A stretch of DNA of 64,000 bases from Xanthomonas citri pv. mangiferaeindicae (GTDB lineage: Bacteria > Pseudomonadota > Gammaproteobacteria > Xanthomonadales > Xanthomonadaceae): NCBI GenBank assembly GCA_002240395.1, contig CP016836.1:2604001-2668000 (forward strand), given 5' to 3'. The position numbers were made by a program, and so were the translations under genes. The notes beneath the pieces are model-generated. The model had not been told where the DNA came from, searched no databases, and saw only the letters and a list, made by a program, of their open reading frames with translations. Below, piece by piece: positions 1-8,500 of the stretch; position 1 is the first letter of the stretch, and the number at the start of each line of letters is the position of its first letter.

Positions 1-289
1 TTTTTCGAATCGAACGTGAATGCGCGGCACTGGTGCCGACGGTCGATCTGTGGCTGGAAACGGCCAAAATGGGCTCGTATTCAGTCCGAGGCGGGATCGC
101 CAGCGGGATCGCGTAGCCCTTCGCTTTATGAATATCCGTTCATTTTTATTGCGATGGCGCGGTGCAGGGAGGGCCCACATTCAGTCCGGCACATGGGCAC
201 ACCTATTTTCCGCAACGACCTGCGGTGCAACTGCCAGCGTCCGCCAAGAGGCGGTGCCGAGGGGCATGCGGCGCCATCGCGCAGGTGCG
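1..289. other. left edge, no gene recognised
   Basis: I see no convincing gene between the window edge and the fadH stop codon. Open frames here run on as shadows into fadH and have no family resemblance. The stretch from about 120 to 160 is more A/T-rich than its surroundings. The motif TTCAGTCCG occurs twice, near 80 and near 180, with no obvious meaning. Part of an upstream regulatory region could be present, but nothing can be assigned. Confidence 0.5.
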
Positions 290-2338
290 TTATAGGCGCG
301 CCGCCAGCGCGCTGGCCTGGGCGATCGCGCGCTTGGCGTCGAGTTCGGCGGCCACGTCCGCGCCGCCGACCAGATGCACGACACGGCCGGCCGCCTGCAA
401 TGCGTCCAGCAGGTCCCGTCGCGGCTCCTGGCCCGCGCACACCACCACGTGATCGACCGGCAGCAGCTGTTCGCTGTCGTCCACCCGGATGCGCAGGCCC
501 GCGTCGTCGACGCCCAAGTACGCGACCCCGCCCAGCATCTGGACGCCCTTGGCCTTCAGCATGCTGCGGTGGATCCAGCCGGTGGTCTTGCCGAGCCGAG
601 CGCCCGGGCGTCCGGGACTGCGCTGCAGCAGCCAGACCTCGCGCGCCGGCGGCGACGGTGTGGCCGGGACCAGGCCGCCCGGACTTTCGAAACTCGGGTC
701 CACGCCCCATTCGCGCATCCACGCCGCCGGATCGAGACTGGGTGACGGGCCGTCGCCCTCGGCCAGGAATTCGCCAACATCGAAGCCGATGCCGCCGGCG
801 CCGATGATCGCCACCCGCGCGCCCGGCACGACCCGACCCTCGAGCACATCGACATAGCCGACCACCTTGGGATGGTCGTGTCCGGGGATGTCGATCGCGC
901 GCGGACGTACGCCGGTCGCGAGCACGACGACATCGAAGCCGGCGAGGTCGTCCGCCGTCACCGGGGTCGAGAGCCGCACCTCGACCCCGGTCTCGGCGAT
1001 GCGCTGGCCGAAGTAGCGCAGCGTCTCGTTGAATTCCTCCTTGCCGGGAATGCGCCGCGCCAGGTTGAACTGGCCGCCGATCGCGTCGGCCGCGTCGAAC
1101 AGCACCACGCGATGGCCGCGCTGGGCGGCGACCGTGGCACACGCCAGCCCGGCCGGGCCGGCGCCGACCACCGCGATGCGCAGCGGCGCGGCCGCCGGGA
1201 AGTAATTGAGCTCGGTCTCCGCGCACGCCCGCGGATTGACCAAGCAGCTCGCGGTGCGGTTCGCGAACACGTGGTCGAGACATGCTTGGTTGCAGGCGAT
1301 GCAGGTATTGATGCGTGCGGGCGTGCCGGCGCGCGCCTTGGCGACCCAGTGCGGATCGGCCAGCAGCGGCCGCGCCATCGACACCATGTCCGCGCCACCG
1401 GCCGCGAGCACGCGCTCGGCGACGTCGGGCATGTTGATGCGGTTGGTCGCGACCAACGGCAGCTTCACATGCGGGCGCAACTTGGCGGTCACCCCGGCGA
1501 AGGCCGCGCGCGGGACCGAAGTGGCGATCGTCGGCACCCGTGCCTCGTGCCAACCGATCCCGGTGTTGAGCAGCGTTGCCCCGGCAGCCTCGATCGCGCG
1601 GGCCTGCTGCACGATCTCGTCCCAGCCCGAGCCGCCTGGCACCAGCTCAAGCATCGACAGGCGGTAGATCAGGATGAAGTCGTGCCCGGCGGCCTCGCGC
1701 ACGCGGCGCACGATCTCGGTCGCAAAGCGCATGCGTTGCAGCACATCGCCGCCCCAGCGGTCCTGGCGACGATTGGTGCGCGCACTGAGGAACTGATTGA
1801 TCAGGTAACCCTCGCTGCCCATGATCTCGACGCCGTCGTAGCCGGCCTCGCGCGCGAGCTTGGCGGCGTGGGCGTAGGCGTCGATCGTGCGTTCGACCCC
1901 GCGTGCGCCGAGCGCCCGGGGTGTGAACGGATTGATCGGGGCTTTCAGACGGCTCGGCGCGACCTGCAGCGGGTGATAGGCATAGCGGCCGGCATGCAGC
2001 AACTGCAGGCAGATCTTCGCGTCATGGGCGTGCACCGCGTCGGTGACCGGGCGATGGCGCCGCGTCTCCCATCGCCACGACAGCTTGCCGCCGAACGGCT
2101 TGAGCCAGCCGGCGATGTCGGGCGAAAAGCCACCGGTGACGATCAGCGCCACACCGCCTTCCGCACGCTCGGCGAAGTAACGCGCCAACTTCGGGAAGTC
2201 GGCGGCGCGATCCTCCAGCCCGGTGTGCATCGAGCCCATCAGCACCCGGTTGCGCAGCGTCGTGAAGCCGAGGTCGAGCGGGGCGAGCAGGTGCGGATAG
2301 GGCGTGGGGTCGACGGGCTGGCCCATGACTGGCGACAT
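290..2338 (-). CDS. fadH: NADPH-dependent 2,4-dienoyl-CoA reductase
   Basis: This 682-residue enzyme should reduce 2,4-dienoyl-CoA to enoyl-CoA during beta-oxidation of unsaturated fatty acids. The layout matches FadH. An Old-Yellow-Enzyme-type FMN barrel fills roughly residues 1-370. A [4Fe-4S] cysteine cluster (CIACNQACLDH plus a further Cys in ASCLVNP) follows. Then come FAD and NADPH Rossmann motifs, GAGPAGLACATVAAQRG and a later GAGGIGFDVGEFLAEG. Length agrees with the usual size of about 670 residues. The start at 2338 is the first Met; a second Met four codons in is an equal alternative. It lies 137 bp beyond the alcohol dehydrogenase stop, so it may or may not belong to that leftward transcript. 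Related NADH:flavin oxidoreductases share the architecture. Confidence 0.93.
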   Translation of the reverse strand: MSPVMGQPVDPTPYPHLLAPLDLGFTTLRNRVLMGSMHTGLEDRAADFPKLARYFAERAEGGVALIVTGGFSPDIAGWLKPFGGKLSWRWETRRHRPVTDAVHAHDAKICLQLLHAGRYAYHPLQVAPSRLKAPINPFTPRALGARGVERTIDAYAHAAKLAREAGYDGVEIMGSEGYLINQFLSARTNRRQDRWGGDVLQRMRFATEIVRRVREAAGHDFILIYRLSMLELVPGGSGWDEIVQQARAIEAAGATLLNTGIGWHEARVPTIATSVPRAAFAGVTAKLRPHVKLPLVATNRINMPDVAERVLAAGGADMVSMARPLLADPHWVAKARAGTPARINTCIACNQACLDHVFANRTASCLVNPRACAETELNYFPAAAPLRIAVVGAGPAGLACATVAAQRGHRVVLFDAADAIGGQFNLARRIPGKEEFNETLRYFGQRIAETGVEVRLSTPVTADDLAGFDVVVLATGVRPRAIDIPGHDHPKVVGYVDVLEGRVVPGARVAIIGAGGIGFDVGEFLAEGDGPSPSLDPAAWMREWGVDPSFESPGGLVPATPSPPAREVWLLQRSPGRPGARLGKTTGWIHRSMLKAKGVQMLGGVAYLGVDDAGLRIRVDDSEQLLPVDHVVVCAGQEPRRDLLDALQAAGRVVHLVGGADVAAELDAKRAIAQASALAARL

Positions 2339-2386
2339 GACCTGGATACGCTGGCGTATGGATGCCGCAGGGTGCCGTGACCGGCG

Positions 2387-2406
2387 CCGCGGCGCAAGCG
2401 CCGCGG
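2387..2406. terminator. strong G/C hairpin between genes
   Basis: Two perfect 9-bp arms (CCGCGGCGC and GCGCCGCGG) separated by AA lie in the gap between the alcohol dehydrogenase stop and the fadH start. A short T run follows on the plus strand only. For the leftward genes it would be a hairpin without a U tract, so it may be an attenuator or an mRNA-stabilising structure. Confidence 0.3.
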
Positions 2407-2475
2407 TTTCTCAGGTGCAGGCCGGGCGAGGCTGGCCGGTCCCCAGCGCCCGGGGCTGGGCGTCGACGATCGCGA

Positions 2476-3495
2476 TCAGCGCCAGCCGGCGACGGCGACC
2501 TTGCCGATGGTCGCGCCGGACTCGAGCAGCCGGTGCGCTTCGCGCAGGGTGTCGGCACCGATCGGCGAGAGCGTGCGACCGAGCGTGCCGCGCAGTTGCC
2601 CGGCGTCGACGAGCGCGGCGACGCGCGCCAGGATGCGCCCGTGCGCATCCATGTCGGCAGTGCGGAAGCGCGGCCGCGCGAACATGAATTCCCAATGGAT
2701 GCCGATGCACTTGGCCTTATAGGGATCGCCGATCTTCAGCGCGCCGGCCGGTTCGACGATCAGGCCGACATGCCCCTGCGGCGCGAGCACCTCGCCCAAC
2801 GCGTCCCAGTAGCGATCGGTGTCGGCGAGATTGAGCGCCGCGTCGACCTGCGTGTAGCCGAGCGTCTGCAACTGCGGCGCCAGCGGCTGGCGGTGATCGA
2901 TGACATGGTCGGCGCCGAGGTCCCGGCACCACGCGATGCTGTCTTCGCGCGAGGCAGTGGCGATCACGGTGAAACCGGCCAGCTTGGCCAACTGGATCGC
3001 GATCGATCCCACGCCGCCGGCGCCGGCGATCACCAGCAGCGTCCTGCCGGCGCCGCCGTCCTCGAAGGCGTAGGGCATGCGTTCGAACAGCAGTTCCCAG
3101 GCGGTGATTGCGGTCAGCGGCAGGGCGGCCGCCTGGGCGAAGTCCAGCGTGTCGGGCTTGCGCGCGACCAGCCGCGCATCGACCAGTTGGAACTGCGCAT
3201 TGCTGCCGGGTCGGGTGACATCGCCGGCGTAGTAGACCGCGTCGCCGATCGAAAACCCGCTCACCTGATCACCGACCGCGTCGACCACGCCGGCAGCGTC
3301 GTAGCCGAGCACGCGATGCGGTGCGCCCTCGGGCAACGGCGCGCGACGCAGCTTGGTGTCGACCGGATTGACCCCGACCGCCTCGATGCGCACGCGCAGG
3401 TCGTGCGGGCCGGGCGCTGGAATGTCGAGCTCGAGTTCGACCAGCGCGTGCGGATCATCGATCGGCAGCGGGCGGGTGGTGGCGATGGCTTTCAT
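2476..3495 (-). CDS. zinc-type alcohol dehydrogenase / quinone oxidoreductase family
   Basis: A 339-residue medium-chain dehydrogenase/reductase. It shows an N-terminal GroES-like domain and the NAD(P)-binding motif GAGGVGSIAIQLAKLAGF around residue 155. The protein resembles the zinc-binding alcohol dehydrogenase/NADPH:quinone reductase group, which reduce quinones or enones. The substrate cannot be read from the sequence. The start at 3495 (MKAIATTRPL) is set by an ATGA overlap with the stop of the upstream aldo/keto reductase, which implies translational coupling. The frame stays open upstream of this ATG, but that part is antisense-like and non-homologous. Expression is probably shared with the MFS and aldo/keto reductase genes and controlled by the divergent LysR gene. 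Confidence 0.88.
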   Translation of the reverse strand: MKAIATTRPLPIDDPHALVELELDIPAPGPHDLRVRIEAVGVNPVDTKLRRAPLPEGAPHRVLGYDAAGVVDAVGDQVSGFSIGDAVYYAGDVTRPGSNAQFQLVDARLVARKPDTLDFAQAAALPLTAITAWELLFERMPYAFEDGGAGRTLLVIAGAGGVGSIAIQLAKLAGFTVIATASREDSIAWCRDLGADHVIDHRQPLAPQLQTLGYTQVDAALNLADTDRYWDALGEVLAPQGHVGLIVEPAGALKIGDPYKAKCIGIHWEFMFARPRFRTADMDAHGRILARVAALVDAGQLRGTLGRTLSPIGADTLREAHRLLESGATIGKVAVAGWR

Positions 3496-4550
3496 GCGGG
3501 ACTCTCCTGATCGGGGGTGGGGACTGGCGCCGGGCTGCGCTCGGCGAACTGCCCGTTCCAGTAAGGGTAGTAGGGATAGGGCGTCGGCACCGCGCTCGCG
3601 GCATCCAGCTGCGCCATGTGCACCGGGTCCAGCGTCCAGCCGGCCGCGCCGAGGTTCTCGCGCAACTGCGCCTCGTTGCGCGCGCCCAGCAGCACCGTCG
3701 AGACCCCGGGACGCTGCAGCAGCCAGTTCAGCGCGATTTGCGGCACGCTGTGGCCGGTGTCGGCGGCGACCTCGTCGAGCGCGTCGACGATCCGGTACAG
3801 CCGCGCGTCGTCGATCGGCGGGGCGAAGGCGGCAGTCGCGTGCAGCCGACTGGTCGTCGGTAGCGGCTGGCCGCGACGGATCCGGCCGGTCAGCCGACCC
3901 CACGCCAGCGGACTCCACACCACTGCGCCGACGCCCTGGTCGAGGCCGAGCGGCATCAGCTCCCATTCGTAGTCGCGACCGGCCAGCGAGTAGTACGCCT
4001 GGTGCGCGACATAGCGTGTCAGTCCGTCGCGGTCGGCGATCGCCAGCGCCTTCATCAGCTGCCAGCCCGCGTGGTTGGACGCGCCGAGGTAGCGCACCTT
4101 GCCGGCGCGGACCAGGCCGTCGAGCGTCGACAGCGTTTCCTCCAGCGGCGTCATCGCATCGAAGGCGTGCAACTGCAGCAGGTCGATGTAGTCGGTATCG
4201 AGTCGGCGCAGGGCAGTGTCGACGGCGTCGAGCAGGTGCGTGCGCGAGGCGCCGACCGCGTTGGCATCCGCGCCCACTCGCAGGCCGACCTTGGTCGACA
4301 GCAGCACCCGGTCGCGGCGGCCGCGGATCGCCGCGCCGAGGATCGTCTCCGATGCGCCATCGGAATAGGCATCGGCGGTATCGAAGAAACCAGCGCCGGC
4401 GTCGAGGCACAGGTCGACAAGGCGACGCGCCTGTACCGCATCGGTGTCGCCCCAGGCGCCGAACAGCGGGCCGCGCCCGCCGAAGGTGCCGACGCCGAAG
4501 CCGAGCACGGGAACGCGCAGGCCGGAGCGGCCGAGAAAGCGGGTGTCCAT
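3492..4550 (-). CDS. aldo/keto reductase
   Basis: A 352-residue (alpha/beta)8 NADPH-dependent carbonyl reductase. The catalytic Asp and Tyr lie in FFDTADAYSDG, the Lys in LLSTKVGLR and the His in LLQLHAFD, so the full tetrad is present. Length is typical for the YajO/Tas-like aldo/keto reductases that act on small or plant-derived carbonyls. Its stop overlaps the alcohol dehydrogenase start (ATGA at 3492-3495). It starts 45 bp after the expected end of the repaired MFS gene. The three genes look like one leftward operon for handling a small compound. The exact substrate is unknown. Confidence 0.9.
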   Translation of the reverse strand: MDTRFLGRSGLRVPVLGFGVGTFGGRGPLFGAWGDTDAVQARRLVDLCLDAGAGFFDTADAYSDGASETILGAAIRGRRDRVLLSTKVGLRVGADANAVGASRTHLLDAVDTALRRLDTDYIDLLQLHAFDAMTPLEETLSTLDGLVRAGKVRYLGASNHAGWQLMKALAIADRDGLTRYVAHQAYYSLAGRDYEWELMPLGLDQGVGAVVWSPLAWGRLTGRIRRGQPLPTTSRLHATAAFAPPIDDARLYRIVDALDEVAADTGHSVPQIALNWLLQRPGVSTVLLGARNEAQLRENLGAAGWTLDPVHMAQLDAASAVPTPYPYYPYWNGQFAERSPAPVPTPDQESPA

Positions 4551-4595
4551 GGGAATGTCCGTGGCAGAGATGAGGAAGGGCGATGCCGCAAAGCA

Positions 4596-5791
4596 TCAGC
4601 AGGGCTGGATGGCGGCCGGGCGTGCGCGGCGGAGCGCGAGCGCCGACACGGCGACACCGGCCAGCGTGATCAGCGCCCCGGCCGTGCCCAACCGCTCCAG
4701 GCCGCCGCCATGGCCGACGACGAGGCCCCGAGCCAGGCGCCTGCCGCATTGCCGAGGTTGAACGCGCCGATGTTGAGGCTCGAGGCCAGGTTGCGGCCGT
4801 CGTCGCCGGCGCGCTGCAGCACCCAGGCCTGCAGCGGCGCGACGGTCGCGAATGCGGCGACGCCGAGCAGGCCGGTGGCGATCACCATCGCCGGCGCCTG
4901 GTGCATTGCCGCGCCGAGCAGTGCGAGCACGGCGGCGAGCGCGAGCAGCGTCGCCGGAATTGCGGCCATCGGTGCGCGATCGGCGAACCGGCCGCCGAGC
5001 AGGTTGCCGGCGATCATGCCGACCCCGAATACCAGCAGCACCGGCGAGACCGCACGATCGGGCAAGCCGCTCACCTGCACCAGCACCGGCTGGATGAAGG
5101 TGTAGACCGTGAATACGCCGGCATACCCCAGCGTCGTCGTCAGCAGGCCGAGCACGACCGGCGGCCGTGATACCGCTGCGAGCGCACGACGGACGCTGCC
5201 GGCCGCGCCGGTCGCGCGGTCGGTCGGCACCAGCGCCGCGATCACGAGGGTCGCCAGCGCCCCGATCGCGGCCACCGCCCAGAACGTGGCGCGCCATCCC
5301 GCGTGCAAGCCCAGCCACGCGCCGGCCGGCACACCGAGCAGGGTGGCGACGGTCAGACCGGTGAACATCACCGAGATCGCGCGGGCGCGCCGCTCGGCAG
5401 GTACCAGACCTGCGGCGACCACCGCGCCGACGCCGAAGAAGGTGCCATGGGCGAGCGAGGTGATCACGCGCGCGGCCATCAGCCAGCCGTAGTCGGGCGC
5501 CAGCGCGCAGGCCAGGTTGCCGAGCGTGAACACCGCCATCAGGCCGACCAGCACCGCCTTGCGCGGCAGCCGGTCAGTCGCGAGCGTGAGCAGCGGTGCG
5601 CCGACGAACACCCCCAGCGCATAACCGGAGATCAGCAGTCCAGCCGCGGGCAGGCTCACCTGCAGATCGGCCGCGACCTGGCGCAGCAGGCCCATGATCA
5701 CGAACTCGGTGGTGCCGATGCCGAATGCGCCTGCGGTCAGTGCATACAGGGCCGCTGGCGTGCGGGAGGAGGGAGCGGAGGAGCGGGGCAT
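4596..5791 (-). pseudogene. MFS transporter (DHA1 family), frameshifted near the C-terminus
   Basis: A 12-helix drug/sugar efflux-type major facilitator related to AraJ/YdhP proteins, with an N-terminal GIGTTEFVIMGLL helix. The frame from 5791 stays coherent to GNAAGAWLG and then runs into low-complexity Ser/Ala and stops at 4670. The correct last helix (GLVVGHGGGLERLG, then ITLAGVAVSALALRR) is encoded one frame over and ends at 4596. Adding one C to the C4 run at 4726-4729 rejoins the two parts without any other change. The start at 5791 gives the normal N-terminus; an upstream TTG at 5863 would add 24 non-homologous residues. This is either a recent mutation or a sequencing slip. The gene is divergent from the LysR gene. 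Confidence 0.8.
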
Positions 5792-5868
5792 GGTCGCGAT
5801 CGGTGCGGGAGGGCGGCCATTCTCGAAAGCGGCGATCCGGAGGAACAGGTTTAGGATCGACAAATACT

Positions 5869-5885
5869 TTCAACCGGATATTGAA
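5869..5885. promoter_or_regulatory. candidate LysR-type operator (TTCAA-N7-TTGAA)
   Basis: The 17-bp dyad TTCAACCGGATATTGAA has perfect 5-bp arms with a T-N11-A core, the classic LysR-regulator pattern. It sits just ahead of the LysR start codon, in the A/T-rich gap between the divergent LysR and MFS genes. It is a natural autoregulatory and activator site, but this is inferred from pattern and position only. Confidence 0.45.
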
Positions 5886-5890
5886 GATCG

Positions 5891-6841
5891 ATGACGCGGC
5901 TCGATGACATCGCCCTGTTCCTGCGCGTGCTCGATCTGGGCTCGATCAGTGCTGCCGCGCGCGCTCTGGACCTGTCGCCGGCCGTGGCCAGCCAACGCCT
6001 GAAGCGCCTGGAGAGCGCGCTGGGCGTGCGGCTGCTGCATCGGACCACGCGCCGGCTGCATCCCACTGCCGAGGGCCGCGCGCTGGCCTTGGGTGGGCGC
6101 GCGCTGGTCGACGATCTCGACAGCCTCGCCGCGGGTCTGCGCGAGAGCGGCGGGCGCGGGATTGCGGGCACGTTGCGGGTGACGATGTCGGCCTCGTTCG
6201 GGCGCCAGCACGTCTCGCCGCTGCTGCCGCGGTTCTTGGCCCGGCATCCCGCGCTGCGGCTGAGCGTGCACATGAGCGACCAATTGGTCGATCTGGTCCG
6301 GGAGGGCTTCGACCTGGCGATCCGGATCGGCGAACTGGACGACTCGCGCCTGGTCGCACGTCCGATTGCCGCCAACGAGCGCGTGCTCGTCGCCTCGCCG
6401 CACTATCTGCATCGGCGCGGTCACCCGCGCGTGCCGGCCGACCTGGCCGATCACGCGTGCCTGCTGCTGGTCGGCAGCCGCGGGCGCCAGGACCACTGGC
6501 CATTGCTCGACCGCAATGGCGTCCGCACCGAGGTCGCGGTGTCGGGGCGCATGGAAAGCACGCTGGGCGAGATCCTGCGCGACGCCGCGCTCGCAGGCGA
6601 GGGCATCGCGATGCATTCGGTGTGGCATGTCGCCGACGATCTGCGTGCGGGGCGTCTGGTCCGCGTGCTGCCGGAATACGCCCCGCCGACGACCGGCATC
6701 CATGCGGTCATGCCCGAGCGTCGGCTGGTGCCGCCGCGCACCCGCGCCTTCGTGGATTTCCTGGTCGAGGCCCTGGGCCGCTCGCCGCCCTGGGCGGCTG
6801 CCGCGGAATACGCCGCGGCGCTGGATAGCAGTAAGCGTTAA
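5891..6841 (+). CDS. LysR family transcriptional regulator
   Basis: A 316-residue LysR-type regulator. The winged helix-turn-helix is at residues 1-60 (MTRLDDIALFLRVLDLGS, then a recognition helix around SPAVASQRLKRLE). A periplasmic-binding-protein-like effector domain follows from about residue 90. Length is normal. It is transcribed away from the MFS, aldo/keto reductase and alcohol dehydrogenase genes, which are its most likely targets. The ATG overlaps the downstream edge of a candidate operator, suggesting autoregulation. No inducer can be inferred. Confidence 0.93.
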   Translation: MTRLDDIALFLRVLDLGSISAAARALDLSPAVASQRLKRLESALGVRLLHRTTRRLHPTAEGRALALGGRALVDDLDSLAAGLRESGGRGIAGTLRVTMSASFGRQHVSPLLPRFLARHPALRLSVHMSDQLVDLVREGFDLAIRIGELDDSRLVARPIAANERVLVASPHYLHRRGHPRVPADLADHACLLLVGSRGRQDHWPLLDRNGVRTEVAVSGRMESTLGEILRDAALAGEGIAMHSVWHVADDLRAGRLVRVLPEYAPPTTGIHAVMPERRLVPPRTRAFVDFLVEALGRSPPWAAAAEYAAALDSSKR

Positions 6842-6922
6842 GCGCGTCTTGACGCCACGACGACGTCGAATCCAGACAATGCGCGCCGTTGGGAGTTCCC
6901 GCCATAGCCCAAGGCTGGATGA

Positions 6923-7030
6923 ACGGTAAGGCGTCGTTCTGTTGGAATCTTTCAACCGTTAGCTTAGTGTTAACGACGCCTTCACACAGCTGACTTTAGG
7001 CTATGTCCAAGGCGTGTGCGTTTGACGCCT
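6923..7030. promoter_or_regulatory. inverted-repeat cluster in the ompA leader
   Basis: An exact 11-bp inverted repeat, AAGGCGTCGTT at 6929-6939 and AACGACGCCTT at 6972-6982, lies about 100 bp upstream of ompA. The same half-motif recurs as AGGCGT at 7010-7015 facing ACGCCT at 7025-7030. An additional AACGGT/ACCGTT pair (6923-6928 and 6956-6961) interleaves with the first pair, so the two hairpins would be mutually exclusive. The region is A/T-richer than its surroundings and should contain the ompA promoter. Confidence 0.45.
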
Positions 7031-7078
7031 CAAACCGATGCCATGACGCATTCCCCCTAGAACAGGAGCTGATACAAC

Positions 7079-8152
7079 ATGAATAAGAAACTCCTCTGCG
7101 CCGCGCTGCTCGGCGGCCTCGGCTTGGTGCAGGCCGCCAATGCCCAGGAGTTCGACGACCGCTGGTATCTGACCGGCTCCGTCGGCTACAACTTCCAGGC
7201 CGAAGATCGCCGCACCGACGACACCCCGTTCGGCACCATCGGTTTCGGTCGTTTCATCAGCCCGAACTGGTCGATCGACGGTGAGCTGAACTATCAGAAC
7301 CCCGGTTTCGACAGCAGCGTCGAGGGTGCGAACCCCGACCTGAACTGGAGCCAGTACGGCGCCTCGATCGATTTCCGCTACCACTTCATCTCCGAAGGCC
7401 GTGGCTGGAACCCCTACCTGCTCGCAGGTGTCGGCTACCAGCGTTCGGAAGAAGAGTTCAACGCGTTCCCGAGCCCGAACTCGCCTGGCGAGCGTAAGGA
7501 CGGCAACTTCGCTGCCAAGGTCGGTGCCGGTCTGCAGACCACCTTCGACAAGCGCGTCGCCGTGCGCGCCGAAATCGCCTACCGCGCTGATTTCGACGAC
7601 AGCAGCATCGCCGCCAACGGTTCGCGTGACTGGGCCGGCTACCCGCACAACGCCAACGAGAGCTACTTCGGCGACGTGCTGGCCTCGGTCGGTGTCGTGG
7701 TGCCGCTCGGCCCGCCGCCGGCGCCTCCGGCTCCCCCGGCTCCGCCGCCGCCGCCGCCGGCTCCCGCCCCGGCTCCGCCGCCGCCGGCTCCGATCACCAT
7801 CGATCTGAACGGTGTGAACTTCGACTTCGATCGTTCGACGCTGCGTCCTGACGCGGTGGCGATCCTGAACGAGGCCGTCGAGATCCTGCGTCGCTACCCC
7901 GAACTGCGCGTCGAGGTTGCAGGCCACACCGACTCTAAGGGTACGGACGCCTACAACCAGCGCCTGTCGGAGCGCCGTGCGAAGGCCGTGTACGACTTCC
8001 TGACCAGCAACGGCATCACTGCCGATCGCCTGGTCGGTCCGGTCGGCTACGGCGAGAGCCGTCCGATTGCGCCGAACACCAACCCGGATGGTTCGGACAA
8101 TCCGGAAGGTCGCGCACGCAACCGTCGCACCGAGCTGAACGTCCAGAACTAA
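7079..8152 (+). CDS. ompA: OmpA/OprF-family outer membrane porin
   Basis: A 357-residue outer membrane protein that anchors the envelope to peptidoglycan and may act as a slow porin. A signal peptide (MNKKLLCAALLGGLGLVQAANA) is followed by an eight-strand OmpA-type barrel to about residue 205. A roughly 27-residue Pro/Ala linker comes next. The C-terminal OmpA domain carries NFDFDRSTLRP, GHTDSKGTDAYNQRLSERRA and a closing GRARNRRTEL, including the Asp and Arg used to bind diaminopimelate. AGGAG at 7064-7068 supports the start. The gene stands alone, with a complex leader upstream and a strong terminator downstream, as expected for an abundant protein. Confidence 0.95.
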   Translation: MNKKLLCAALLGGLGLVQAANAQEFDDRWYLTGSVGYNFQAEDRRTDDTPFGTIGFGRFISPNWSIDGELNYQNPGFDSSVEGANPDLNWSQYGASIDFRYHFISEGRGWNPYLLAGVGYQRSEEEFNAFPSPNSPGERKDGNFAAKVGAGLQTTFDKRVAVRAEIAYRADFDDSSIAANGSRDWAGYPHNANESYFGDVLASVGVVVPLGPPPAPPAPPAPPPPPPAPAPAPPPPAPITIDLNGVNFDFDRSTLRPDAVAILNEAVEILRRYPELRVEVAGHTDSKGTDAYNQRLSERRAKAVYDFLTSNGITADRLVGPVGYGESRPIAPNTNPDGSDNPEGRARNRRTELNVQN

Positions 8153-8178
8153 TTCTGGCGCCAGCGAAGCAACACGAA

Positions 8179-8210
8179 GAAGCCCGGCTGATGCCGGGCT
8201 TCTTTTTTTT
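8179..8210 (+). terminator. rho-independent terminator of ompA
   Basis: A perfect 10-bp stem (GAAGCCCGGC / GCCGGGCTTC) with a TGAT loop is followed directly by eight Ts. It starts 26 bp after the ompA stop codon and is one of the clearest terminators in the window. Confidence 0.92.
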
Positions 8211-8217
8211 GTCTTCT

Positions 8218-8359
8218 TTACGACCGAGGAATGGCAAGCCGATCGCGCGCCACTGTTGCGCGATCTCGTGTATTGCGGGCCGCCGACCCAGTCCTCGAAG
8301 GCGAAATGGACGACCGGTGCGGCTCGCATCCATGCGCCGAGCGTTTCGATCGAGTGCAC
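8218..8359 (-). pseudogene. possible degraded small ORF
   Basis: On the minus strand a GTG at 8359 opens a frame reading VHSIETLGAWMRAAPVVHF and then FEDWVGG. This has protein-like composition, but the frame then becomes arbitrary. The neighbouring frame continues plausibly as PAIHEIAQQWRAIGLPFLG, and a third frame supplies a TAA at 8218, just before the ompA terminator. Two indels would be needed to join them. I recognise no family. This may be a small gene damaged by mutation or sequencing error, or chance. Confidence 0.2.
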
Positions 8360-8500
8360 AGACGTCCCGACCTCGCGGCGCGATCGCCGCAGCCGGGAGC
8401 CGACACTCACCGAAGTGAATGCGAGAGAGCAGAATTTCCCTTGTCGGCCGGTAACTTGGCGCATACACTTCAGGCCAATTCGACTCCGGGACTCTTTGCC

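Noticed and set aside
7001..8464. 487-codon open frame opposite ompA
   Set aside because: Mirrors the OmpA coding sequence, including the Pro linker as Gly/Arg repeats. Only the small part beyond 8200 was considered separately.
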